Of a stretch of 22,106 nt of DNA, positions 16,189 to 22,106 are shown in pieces; position 1 is the stretch's first letter; every line of letters starts with the position of its first letter. The notes beneath the pieces are model-generated. The model searched no databases, was not told the DNA's origin, and saw nothing but the letters and a program-made list of their open reading frames with translations. The DNA is from Collodictyon triciliatum (lineage: Eukaryota; CRuMs), in the NCBI GenBank assembly GCA_043381765.1, contig JBHJMP010001157.1:1-22106 (forward strand), written 5' to 3'. Made by a program: the position numbers and the translations under genes.

Positions 16189-17193
16189 CTACTCGTCTTC
16201 AATATTATCCATCAAGGTGAAAGATCTTCTGTCTAATTTGTGCATTCTGCTCTTATCAAAAACGATTTCTCGCTTCATTTCAACTTCTTTTTGCTTCTTG
16301 ATGTAATGCACATCCCAATATTCTTTACACCCCAGTTTGAACCCTTTTGGGGGCTCAATGGCTTTCGTGTAAAAAACACATTTTTCTGGATCTGTGGAAT
16401 TGACAGATAAATTGATAACAAGACAGTGGTTGTCTCTGGTGTAATAATCAATAATTGCATCTGCATAATCTGGATGTAGATAAGCCATGTACTGATCGCG
16501 AATGTGTTCTCTTTCTCTTTTTGATATCTGTGTAAAAACAAACGCATAATCAAGATTTGCTCTCATTTTTGGCGTAATCAGTGTTGGATATTGTGTAGTC
16601 ACAACCAGATGAATTTTGAAATGCCTTCCTGCAATAAACAGTTTTAGAAGCGTATCACTATATCTGACACCAGAATCTGCCACGGCGTCGTCAAGCATGA
16701 TTCCACACCAAGGATTGCGGTGTTCGACTGCAGGATTTGTCAAATAAAATTTTTGTCTATTAATAATCCTTTGTATGAAAAACGAATCAAATTCTTCGTG
16801 AATGTATTCTTCCGGAATAATATCTTCCCACGATTTGTTGAGTTTTGCTGTTGGTGAAATAACCCAAAAAACAGGAATTTGACTCTTGATGTGATCTTGG
16901 CTCCATAGATATTTTGTCATGAACGTTTTTCCTGTTCTTCTTTTGCCATACAGTGCGATTGTGCTGTCAATCTGAATGCCTTTAAAATCAAATAACGCAG
17001 GTTTAAAACACATCAGTCTTGCCAATTTGTCTTCCAAAATCAACAAAACATCAGCGTTAGGATTTATGCTCTCACCGTCGTCTTCATAACTGCGTTTTCT
17101 TTTAGTTTCGTTTTCATTTTCTTTCGGTTTTTTTGCAGGTTTGCTGCTTTTGACATTTAACGCTTTTGAAATTTCGCTCGAAATTGATGTCAT
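16189..17193 (-). CDS. A32-like (FtsK/HerA) genome-packaging ATPase
   Basis: P-loop ATPase that drives viral DNA into the capsid. Visible motifs: Walker A GKRRTGKT (residues 83-90), Walker B GIMLDDA (164-170), and a polar sensor region HLVVTTQYP (195-203) of the kind seen in poxvirus A32 and polinton packaging ATPases. A Lys/Glu-rich N-terminal extension (about 15-45) with KRKR may be a nuclear signal. The length of 334 residues is slightly more than the usual 250-300 because of that extension. ATTTCTAAT lies 20 bp upstream of the ATG. The frame is intact and all key residues are present. Confidence 0.93.
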   Translation of the reverse strand: MTSISSEISKALNVKSSKPAKKPKENENETKRKRSYEDDGESINPNADVLLILEDKLARLMCFKPALFDFKGIQIDSTIALYGKRRTGKTFMTKYLWSQDHIKSQIPVFWVISPTAKLNKSWEDIIPEEYIHEEFDSFFIQRIINRQKFYLTNPAVEHRNPWCGIMLDDAVADSGVRYSDTLLKLFIAGRHFKIHLVVTTQYPTLITPKMRANLDYAFVFTQISKREREHIRDQYMAYLHPDYADAIIDYYTRDNHCLVINLSVNSTDPEKCVFYTKAIEPPKGFKLGCKEYWDVHYIKKQKEVEMKREIVFDKSRMHKLDRRSFTLMDNIEDE

Positions 17194-17206
17194 GCAATTA
17201 TATTTA

Positions 17207-17497
17207 TTATTTCATTAGAAATGATAGGTGCGCAATTGGCGAGGACGTCGTCGATGTCCTAGTGCTTGTGGTTTTTGGCGCTGATTTTACATTCGATTGG
17301 CTTTTTGTTCTTTTTACACATTTTGCCTCTTGTTGAGTAGCTGGAGCCGGGGCAGTCGCTTGGCGAGATTTAACAGCCTGTTGATATGAGGGGGTCAGTC
17401 CCACTGGCGATGTCATAGGCCTTGGGCTCATCATGCCATTTTCGACGCTTACAAACCTGCCATTTTGTGATCGAGTTGTTGGTTTCCTACCAGACAT
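17207..17497 (-). CDS. Small basic Ser/Thr-rich protein, possible core protein
   Basis: 96 residues, rich in Ser, Thr, Arg, Lys and Pro with almost no hydrophobic core, so largely disordered. It starts MSGRKPTTRSQNGRF. It resembles in character the DNA-condensing core peptides of adenovirus-like particles, but without sequence identity that I can name. It lies just upstream of the ATPase on the same strand and is divergent from the gene at 17529. The stop overlaps the promoter-like word of the ATPase gene. Confidence 0.65.
   Translation of the reverse strand: MSGRKPTTRSQNGRFVSVENGMMSPRPMTSPVGLTPSYQQAVKSRQATAPAPATQQEAKCVKRTKSQSNVKSAPKTTSTRTSTTSSPIAHLSFLMK
17214..17222 (-). promoter_or_regulatory. 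ATTTCTAAT promoter-like word of the ATPase gene
   Basis: Reads ATTTCTAAT on the minus strand, 20 bp before ATG 17193. The same 9-mer precedes ATG 17497 and ATG 21121 at nearly the same distance. Confidence 0.55.
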
Positions 17498-17528
17498 TTT
17501 TATCTAATTAATTGCTATATTAGAAATA
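17498..17528. promoter_or_regulatory. Compact divergent promoter with the motif on both strands
   Basis: Only 31 bp separate two divergent start codons. TATCTAATTA (17501-17510) faces ATG 17529. ATTTCTAAT on the minus strand (17519-17527) faces ATG 17497. Each lies about 18-21 bp before its own start, giving a near-symmetric element. Confidence 0.55.
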
Positions 17529-17759
17529 ATGGGAAACAAACTACAAAAAGACGCATCGTTCAAACACGCGGGGGCTCAACCGAAGCCTGTGAATATGTCC
17601 AAATCTCCTTTTATCACAAAGCCAAATTTTGGCTACCAAGAAGACGACTATGCACAGAAAAAGTTAAACACGCCAGACAAGGTGCACGGTCATTTTATGA
17701 AACTGCGTATTGACGATCAGACAAGAGCCATGCTGCACAGAAAAAGCATTCGCAAATAA
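17529..17759 (+). CDS. Small basic protein, 76 residues, unknown
   Basis: ATG at 17529 with a motif-bearing leader. It is polar and basic, starts MGNKLQKDASFKHAG, and has no membrane segment. The Gly after Met could allow N-myristoylation, but position 6 is Gln, so the site is weak. The stop lies between two overlapping AATAAA hexamers (17755-17764) and the gene is convergent with the SET-protease gene 7 bp away. No family recognised. Confidence 0.65.
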   Translation: MGNKLQKDASFKHAGAQPKPVNMSKSPFITKPNFGYQEDDYAQKKLNTPDKVHGHFMKLRIDDQTRAMLHRKSIRK

Positions 17760-17764
17760 ATAAA
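17755..17764 (+). terminator. Double AATAAA around a stop codon
   Basis: Two overlapping AATAAA hexamers (17755-17760 and 17759-17764) enclose the TAA stop at 17757-17759. Confidence 0.5.
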
Positions 17765-17766
17765 AA

Positions 17767-20058
17767 TTAAGCAAATCTATGTTGAAAATCCCAATGTTTC
17801 TGTATAGCTGCTCGTGTTAAATCGCTGTCGTGTCTTTGTGGGTACTCGTATCCAACATGAAATCCTTCTACATTTAGATGATCGATACTCCATATAATCT
17901 TGTTTTGTAACAAACTTAACAATATCATTTTTCTTGCCATTGCTGTGGATGGTCTTTTTCCATCCATGGGATAATATTTTTTGGGATCCAAATTTAATGC
18001 AGCCGTGTAAGCGTTCATCATGACATTTACCCCACATTCTGTATCGTTGTCCTGACGATACAAAGAATCGTGCATATCAATATGTTCATATTGTTTCCAA
18101 TTATCGAAATATTTATCTGTACCGAAATGCCTTTTGCATTCTGATTGAAAGTAAAATCCTAACTGTCTAACAGCGAGAGTGCTAGCACTCACAGTACGAT
18201 TAAAATCTTCTGTATCGACAGGTTCCAAATTGTCATAATATCGCAATTGCTTGTTTTCGTTGTCAATCACAAACAATGTCCAGTGATTTCCATTTATATG
18301 ACACGGTATAAAGACCTTTTTGTATGCAAAAATGTTTGTTTTTAGTGTAATATTATGCATCATTTCAGGACAAAAAGGACGATTGCTTTTTGCTTTCATT
18401 AACATATAAAAAAATGCCGTGTTAAATGTAAAACACATGGGAGTCATGTAATTTGTTTGCGATTCGTCCGAGTACATTTTTTGGCAAATTAATATCAAAA
18501 ATGCAGTAATCACATTTCCGTCAATCCAATTATAATTTAATAGCGTGCTTGCATCTTCGTATGTTAAAACTGCTTGTTGTCGATCAAACTGATATGCCAA
18601 TACCGGAGGATCTTCTTTAGTTGACTTTTTCTTCCACGATTGCATATATTGGTTCAATTTTTTTATGTGCTCGGCAGATAATTTGCCAAACACACACATC
18701 TTATCGTCCCAGTTCGGATTGCCGCGTTGATTGGTGTCTACATATTTCATTTCATATGTAAATTTACTTGGCTGCTGACCTGGTTTTAACAATTGATTAC
18801 GTAAATAATGATCGGCCCAAAACCAGCTTGTAGTATAATATATATTATGCCAAAATTCTTTTTTATCTTGTTCAAAATCTTCTTCCTCGTCCTTACTTTT
18901 GACTATATCTTCATTTACATCTTTTGATGTGTCCAATTCATCGGCGAACACCTCTTCCACGTCACTCTCTGCTGGGCCAACATCAGGTTCATTTTCATCA
19001 GCCATTTCCGCATCAGTTGTTTCTTCGACCTCTGTTAGGTCATCTTCGGCTTCTATATGCACGTACGGCTCCGCACTTGCTTCCGATTGTTCTGTTTCTT
19101 CATCTGGTTCTTCAGGCGCAAAACTTACACTGTTTCGTGATTGAATTTCTTGATCAGATTCTTCACTTGACGAAGATATTTCGTATATGCTCGCCCGTGA
19201 CATATTGCTTGGCGTGCTGATTGCGCTAAATGAGGTATTTCGAGATGACGTATTTACATTATCAAATCCATGCGAGTCTAAGCTACTGTCCATTTTAGAT
19301 GATTTTTTCTTTGTATTAAATCGCGACCGCGTTCGCCCGTCATCAGGAATCACGTCTTCTTGATGTCTGTACACACGGCGCGGCACCGTATTTTTCATTG
19401 TCTCCTTCACAGCAATTCTTGTGCCATAATTTCCGCGTTTGCTTCCTTCCGGCTTGTAATCAGCATAAATTTCTACTGGTTTATCTTTACTAGCATATAT
19501 ATTTTTATCTGCTACAACATATGCCGCTTTTGGATTCCTTGAACGCGACGACACAGCAAAATGTGCATTTTCATGCGAATTTTTTGAATGCTGCACGTAT
19601 CGGCCCACATCGGTGTCAGTTTTTCTGGCATCAATGAATTTCCCATTCGGCAATTTTATCAAATATTTGCCTTGTTTGTGATCATACCGTTGATCTTTTT
19701 GGCTTTTTGTCAGAATTTCTCCAGTGTATGGAGCAATAACTTCTCCTTCTTTAACATTTTCCGTTACATACAGCCCTTTTGGATCATGTTTGTGCACGTG
19801 GCTGTCTTTCACGCGCAATCCATACTGTTCTTGCAAATGCACCCAGCAAAATGGAAAAGTAGACACACACTTTTGACCGCACCTCTTCCCATTCTGGTTC
19901 ACCGCTTTACAGCTGTTGCCTTTATTGGGCTTCAGAGGCTGCCTGCTGTCGTTTACATCAGTGGCCGGTTCCGATATGTGTTGCAAATCAAACAGCGCTT
20001 TGTTATGATGGTGGCTCCTTCTTTTCAATTTGTTATACACTGACAACATTTTTATCAT
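17767..20058 (-). CDS. SET-domain / Ulp1-like cysteine protease fusion
   Basis: 763 residues in one open frame. Residues 50-74 carry a small zinc motif (C50, C60, C64, C71, H74; CKAVNQNGKRC). A SET domain follows at about 78-215: GLYVTENVKEGEVI, then YTGEI (111-115), RYVQHSKNSHENAHF (153-167) at the usual NHS position, and PVEIYADY (194-201) at the final motif. Residues about 235-400 are disordered and very acidic. Residues about 430-763 form a C48/Ulp1-adenain-type protease: WIDGNVITAFL at 511-521, catalytic H592 (GNHWTLFVID), D609 (YYDN), Q669 and C675 (TECGV). All three catalytic residues and the oxyanion Gln are in place. Viral relatives of the protease mature capsid proteins; cellular ones remove SUMO. 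The SET part could methylate histones or viral basic proteins, but its NHS motif is altered, so activity is unsure. ATG 20058 or the near ATG at residue 4 may start it. Confidence 0.88.
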   Translation of the reverse strand: MIKMLSVYNKLKRRSHHHNKALFDLQHISEPATDVNDSRQPLKPNKGNSCKAVNQNGKRCGQKCVSTFPFCWVHLQEQYGLRVKDSHVHKHDPKGLYVTENVKEGEVIAPYTGEILTKSQKDQRYDHKQGKYLIKLPNGKFIDARKTDTDVGRYVQHSKNSHENAHFAVSSRSRNPKAAYVVADKNIYASKDKPVEIYADYKPEGSKRGNYGTRIAVKETMKNTVPRRVYRHQEDVIPDDGRTRSRFNTKKKSSKMDSSLDSHGFDNVNTSSRNTSFSAISTPSNMSRASIYEISSSSEESDQEIQSRNSVSFAPEEPDEETEQSEASAEPYVHIEAEDDLTEVEETTDAEMADENEPDVGPAESDVEEVFADELDTSKDVNEDIVKSKDEEEDFEQDKKEFWHNIYYTTSWFWADHYLRNQLLKPGQQPSKFTYEMKYVDTNQRGNPNWDDKMCVFGKLSAEHIKKLNQYMQSWKKKSTKEDPPVLAYQFDRQQAVLTYEDASTLLNYNWIDGNVITAFLILICQKMYSDESQTNYMTPMCFTFNTAFFYMLMKAKSNRPFCPEMMHNITLKTNIFAYKKVFIPCHINGNHWTLFVIDNENKQLRYYDNLEPVDTEDFNRTVSASTLAVRQLGFYFQSECKRHFGTDKYFDNWKQYEHIDMHDSLYRQDNDTECGVNVMMNAYTAALNLDPKKYYPMDGKRPSTAMARKMILLSLLQNKIIWSIDHLNVEGFHVGYEYPQRHDSDLTRAAIQKHWDFQHRFA

Positions 20059-20061
20059 ATG

Positions 20062-20067
20062 TCTAGA
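20062..20067 (-). promoter_or_regulatory. TCTAGA word upstream of the SET-protease gene
   Basis: AAATCTAGACAT lies directly upstream of ATG 20058 on the minus strand. It shares the TCTA core of the common motif but is much closer to the ATG, so this is a weak member. Confidence 0.25.
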
Positions 20068-20131
20068 TTTTTATTAACACTACATATGCACCCGATTAAT
20101 ACAAAAAGCTTTTTATTTATAGATATATTAT

Positions 20132-21121
20132 TTATGAAGAACCACCAAATAAATTTGCTGGTCGTTGTGGAGAGACAGTTCTTCCAACATTATATGGTTG
20201 TGCATACCTTACATTGTATCCTCCCTGTCCTGAAAGTGTTGGCCCGTTTTGTCCCGCAGGTTGGAGGGGACTAAAAGGGTTTGTAGTTGTATTATTATGA
20301 ACACGTGCAGATACATTCATAGTACGGTTCGGATTATCTGAGATATTCACAGAATTATTTGCAGACAAAGCTCCTGTCCTAATAGGTTCACGTCTAATTC
20401 CTTGCATCATCTGCTTAAATGTTGACTCATTGATGTTACCTCCAGTGGGCGCTGTGAATTGAGAATGATGCAGTGGATCTGTTGCACTAGCTAATTTCTG
20501 TGTCGGTTTGATATAATCATCAAAGAATCTAGGAGCAAACATCCCCTTAATGTATTGACGATTTCTCACGTCTACATGTTGTTGCATAGGCTCCATGAAA
20601 TTTGTATTATACAACGCTGGTTCTATGCGTCCTGTAGCCATTGCATATGCCGTTAGCACATCTTCCTGGTTTCGTATGCCCATCAAATTCATTCTAGCAA
20701 TTTTTTTCTGAAAATCAAGCGACTCGTCAATAGCTTTTATTCTTCGGTCAAACCATCCCGGGTTAATTTCGCGCGACAATTTAAGTTGCGCTGGGTCGCG
20801 GTGATCAAAAATCGTTGCATACCAAGCATCAAAATTGCGCATTTCTTGTTGTTTCGCCTTGTCATACAAATAATCAACTGTTCCTTCGTCAAGATTTCTC
20901 TGACCCCATGTTTGTTGATCCAAGGATAATTTTAACGCCATTTTCGATTCTTTGTCAATGTCGCGATTGTCTTCGAATTTTGCCGGATAATACGCATCTT
21001 GGGCTCTCAATTCTTGCGTTTCTAGATCTACCGGATCGATATGGCCAAGAGTCTGGACGGGTGCTGACCCTTCCACCTCTTTTCGGCTCATTGTCTTTCC
21101 CAATGATTTATATGAATTCAT
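20132..21121 (-). CDS. Probable virion structural protein, 329 residues
   Basis: I place the start at ATG 21121 (MNSYKSLGKT). The frame is open further, to 21214, but that part would be translated from the inverted repeat, and ATTTCTAAT lies 24 bp before 21121. The first half is helical with many Asp/Lys/Arg. It contains MNLMGIRNQEDVLTAYAM, and from about residue 230 becomes Asn/Thr/Pro/Gly-rich and disordered, ending NLFGGSS. No enzyme motif is visible. The layout, a helical body with a glycine/asparagine-rich tail, fits a minor capsid or peripentonal-type protein, but this is inference from character and position only. Confidence 0.7.
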   Translation of the reverse strand: MNSYKSLGKTMSRKEVEGSAPVQTLGHIDPVDLETQELRAQDAYYPAKFEDNRDIDKESKMALKLSLDQQTWGQRNLDEGTVDYLYDKAKQQEMRNFDAWYATIFDHRDPAQLKLSREINPGWFDRRIKAIDESLDFQKKIARMNLMGIRNQEDVLTAYAMATGRIEPALYNTNFMEPMQQHVDVRNRQYIKGMFAPRFFDDYIKPTQKLASATDPLHHSQFTAPTGGNINESTFKQMMQGIRREPIRTGALSANNSVNISDNPNRTMNVSARVHNNTTTNPFSPLQPAGQNGPTLSGQGGYNVRYAQPYNVGRTVSPQRPANLFGGSS

Positions 21122-21145
21122 TGTAATTAACTTAATTAAATCAAA

Positions 21146-21154
21146 ATTAGAAAT
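21146..21154 (-). promoter_or_regulatory. ATTTCTAAT promoter-like word
   Basis: Reads ATTTCTAAT on the minus strand, 24 bp before ATG 21121. It lies just inside the inner edge of the right inverted repeat copy and supports the internal start chosen for this gene. Confidence 0.55.
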
Positions 21155-21165
21155 TTTATACTTTA

Positions 21166-21294
21166 CCCCATCGGCACGGCCCTCCTGCGCGCTCCACCCT
21201 AAATCCTTGCCCAACCCTAGCTTACGCCCTGTCTTACCGGCTACTCACGCAGGCCCTCAACATTCATGCCATATTGAGTGCCCCTAAATAACAA
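21166..21294 (-). repeat. Inverted repeat, right copy (~129 bp)
   Basis: Reverse complement of 310-437. The outer 43 bp (21252-21294) differ from the left copy at one base; the inner part differs by scattered substitutions and small indels. Its outer edge falls inside the coding frame of the gene at 21264-21584, so the last ~10 codons of that frame are repeat sequence. Confidence 0.85.
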
Positions 21295-21584
21295 TCTTCC
21301 TCTCCTTTTTTAGTTTTTGGTTTTTCTCTTGCTGGTTTTTTTGATTGAGGTTCATAAGTCTGTGGTTTAGTTGGAGGTGTTCTTGTTGTTTGAACTGTCC
21401 TTGATGATTCAGCTGAACCTTGCTCTATCATTTTTGTTGCAATAACTCTCATCAATTGATATTTATTAAGTTGCCCTTCCGGTATTTTTAATTCTCTAGC
21501 TTTCTCTTTCCAATATTCAAGACTTCTGTTTTCTCTATTTAATTCATCATATTTTTTTTGTACACGATCTTCTCTGCTACTCAT
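21264..21584 (-). CDS. SAP/HeH-like small basic protein, C-terminus replaced by the repeat
   Basis: 106 residues from ATG 21584. Residues about 22-54 (LEYWKEKARELKIPEGQL, then KYQLMRVIATKMI) look like a helix-extended-loop-helix or SAP-type nucleic-acid-binding motif. The rest is Thr/Pro/Lys-rich and disordered. From 21294 on, the frame runs into the inverted repeat, giving an unnatural tail, so the original C-terminus was probably lost or changed. It is divergent from the gene at 21617. Functional name uncertain. Confidence 0.6.
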   Translation of the reverse strand: MSSREDRVQKKYDELNRENRSLEYWKEKARELKIPEGQLNKYQLMRVIATKMIEQGSAESSRTVQTTRTPPTKPQTYEPQSKKPAREKPKTKKGEEDCYLGALNMA

Positions 21585-21616
21585 ACTTTAGTTTATATAA
21601 TTTTCTTGGCCATAAT

Positions 21617-21976
21617 ATGATTGTAGACGTACGAAAAGGTGCAAGAGGTGTCGGTCGATTTCTAACAAGACATACAGAAGGCGCATTACAAAAACTCAAA
21701 CGATTGGACGACGCATATTCAGATTTGAATCGAGCATCCGGTGGCTTAGTCGAGTTGGGCTTGCAAAGCACAGGAATCAAACCAGCTTTTCAAACAATAG
21801 CCAATCCTTTGGTCAGCACAATTACCGCAGCCAATTATTTGGGCCGTGGTCTTTCAACCTTGGGAAATACTGAATTTAAATTAACAAATGCCCGGGCAAT
21901 AGGTTCAGGAATTCAAGACCTCGGTCAGGCTTATGTCTTGGCATCAACAGGTCGAGGTTTTCGGCCTATGACATAA
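21617..21976 (+). CDS. Small amphipathic protein, possible minor virion protein
   Basis: 119 residues from ATG 21617. It is basic at the N-terminus (RKGARGVGRFLTRH), then Ala/Leu/Gly-rich with amphipathic stretches, and has no full membrane segment. Small glycine/alanine-rich basic proteins of this kind occur among minor capsid proteins of adenovirus-like and polinton-like viruses, but no homolog is named. It lies outside the inverted repeats and has a 32-bp divergent promoter region shared with the gene ending at 21584. Confidence 0.6.
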   Translation: MIVDVRKGARGVGRFLTRHTEGALQKLKRLDDAYSDLNRASGGLVELGLQSTGIKPAFQTIANPLVSTITAANYLGRGLSTLGNTEFKLTNARAIGSGIQDLGQAYVLASTGRGFRPMT

Positions 21977-22106
21977 TCGCCGCCGCCCCCTCCAACAACT
22001 TTCCGCCTCCGCTTGATGATCGGGTGGTGGAGGTTGAGGCAAAAACCCCGGGCTCCAATCGCCTATATTTTTCTATTTTATTTTTTTAAAATTTTAAAAT
22101 TTTAAA
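21977..22106. other. Gene-free right end with (TTTAAAA) repeats
   Basis: GC-rich spacer followed by T-rich sequence. The last ~23 bases are a short tandem array of ATTTTAAA-type units, which is self-complementary. It may be a low-complexity break point of the assembly. Confidence 0.5.

Noticed and set aside
18899-19220. Two plus-strand frames over the SET-protease linker
   Set aside because: Ser/Thr-rich or His/Pro-rich antisense products of the acidic linker codons; no start context or motif.
21122-21214. N-terminal 31-residue extension of the gene ending at 20132
   Set aside because: It would be translated largely from the inverted repeat, and a promoter-like word lies between it and the better ATG at 21121.
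310-21294. Standard Polinton terminal repeats with 6-bp target duplication
   Set aside because: No matching 6-bp direct repeats at either possible outer edge, no integrase gene, and viral-looking genes continue outside the right copy.
22079-22106. Terminal A/T array as a replication origin or hairpin telomere
   Set aside because: It is only a short low-complexity stretch at the window edge with no partner at the left end.

Overview
The window looks like a DNA virus, or a virus-derived element integrated in a eukaryotic genome. It belongs broadly to the polinton-like, adintovirus-like or small nucleocytovirus-like world. The evidence is the gene set: an SF3 (D5-type) helicase, an A32/FtsK-type packaging ATPase, a VLTF-3-like late transcription factor with a zinc ribbon, and a Ulp1/adenain-type cysteine protease. 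Around these lie many small basic, helical or membrane proteins of the kind seen in virion cores and minor capsids. Genes are packed on both strands, several stop codons lie inside or beside AATAAA signals, and start regions are AT-rich, so transcription is of eukaryotic or eukaryotic-virus type. No ribosomal binding sites, tRNAs, rRNAs, CRISPR arrays or insertion sequences were seen. I see no family-B DNA polymerase and no retroviral-type integrase, so this is not a standard Maverick/Polinton, at least within the window. The host cannot be named from the sequence.

Layout. 1-623: no gene; a short direct repeat and the left copy of a ~128-bp inverted repeat (310-437). 624-6227 (-): one 1867-residue coiled-coil protein. 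6460-7389 (-): unknown protein with a lysine-rich tail. 7488-7600: a possible spliceosomal intron. 7604-9409 (+): a badly broken gene of roughly 600 codons, the best place for the missing major capsid protein. 9483-11379 (+): the helicase, spread over three reading frames. 11417-12083: three very small genes. 12103-13259 (-): a membrane protein with 11-residue repeats, then an unknown protein. 13333-14761 (+): two overlapping genes. 14786-15169 (-): unknown. 15243-15869 (+, probably to 15952): VLTF-3-like factor. 15997-16182 (+): small membrane protein. 16189-17193 (-): packaging ATPase. 17207-17497 (-) and 17529-17759 (+): a divergent pair of small proteins. 17767-20058 (-): a fusion of a zinc motif, a SET domain, an acidic linker and a Ulp1-like protease. 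20132-21121 (-): a probable structural protein. 21166-21294: the right copy of the inverted repeat. 21264-21584 (-) and 21617-21976 (+): two more virus-like genes outside the repeat.

How the parts may work together (inference): the helicase replicates the DNA and the VLTF-3-like factor drives late genes from a shared AT-rich TTCTAAT-type promoter motif. The ATPase packages DNA, and the protease matures the particle or acts on SUMO/ubiquitin-like conjugates. The SET half of the protease fusion may act on chromatin or on basic core proteins.

The points most worth following are the SET-protease fusion, four places where a coding frame continues in the -1 frame right after an A7/A8 run, the repeated promoter motif, the giant coiled-coil protein, and the single heavily decayed locus among otherwise open genes.
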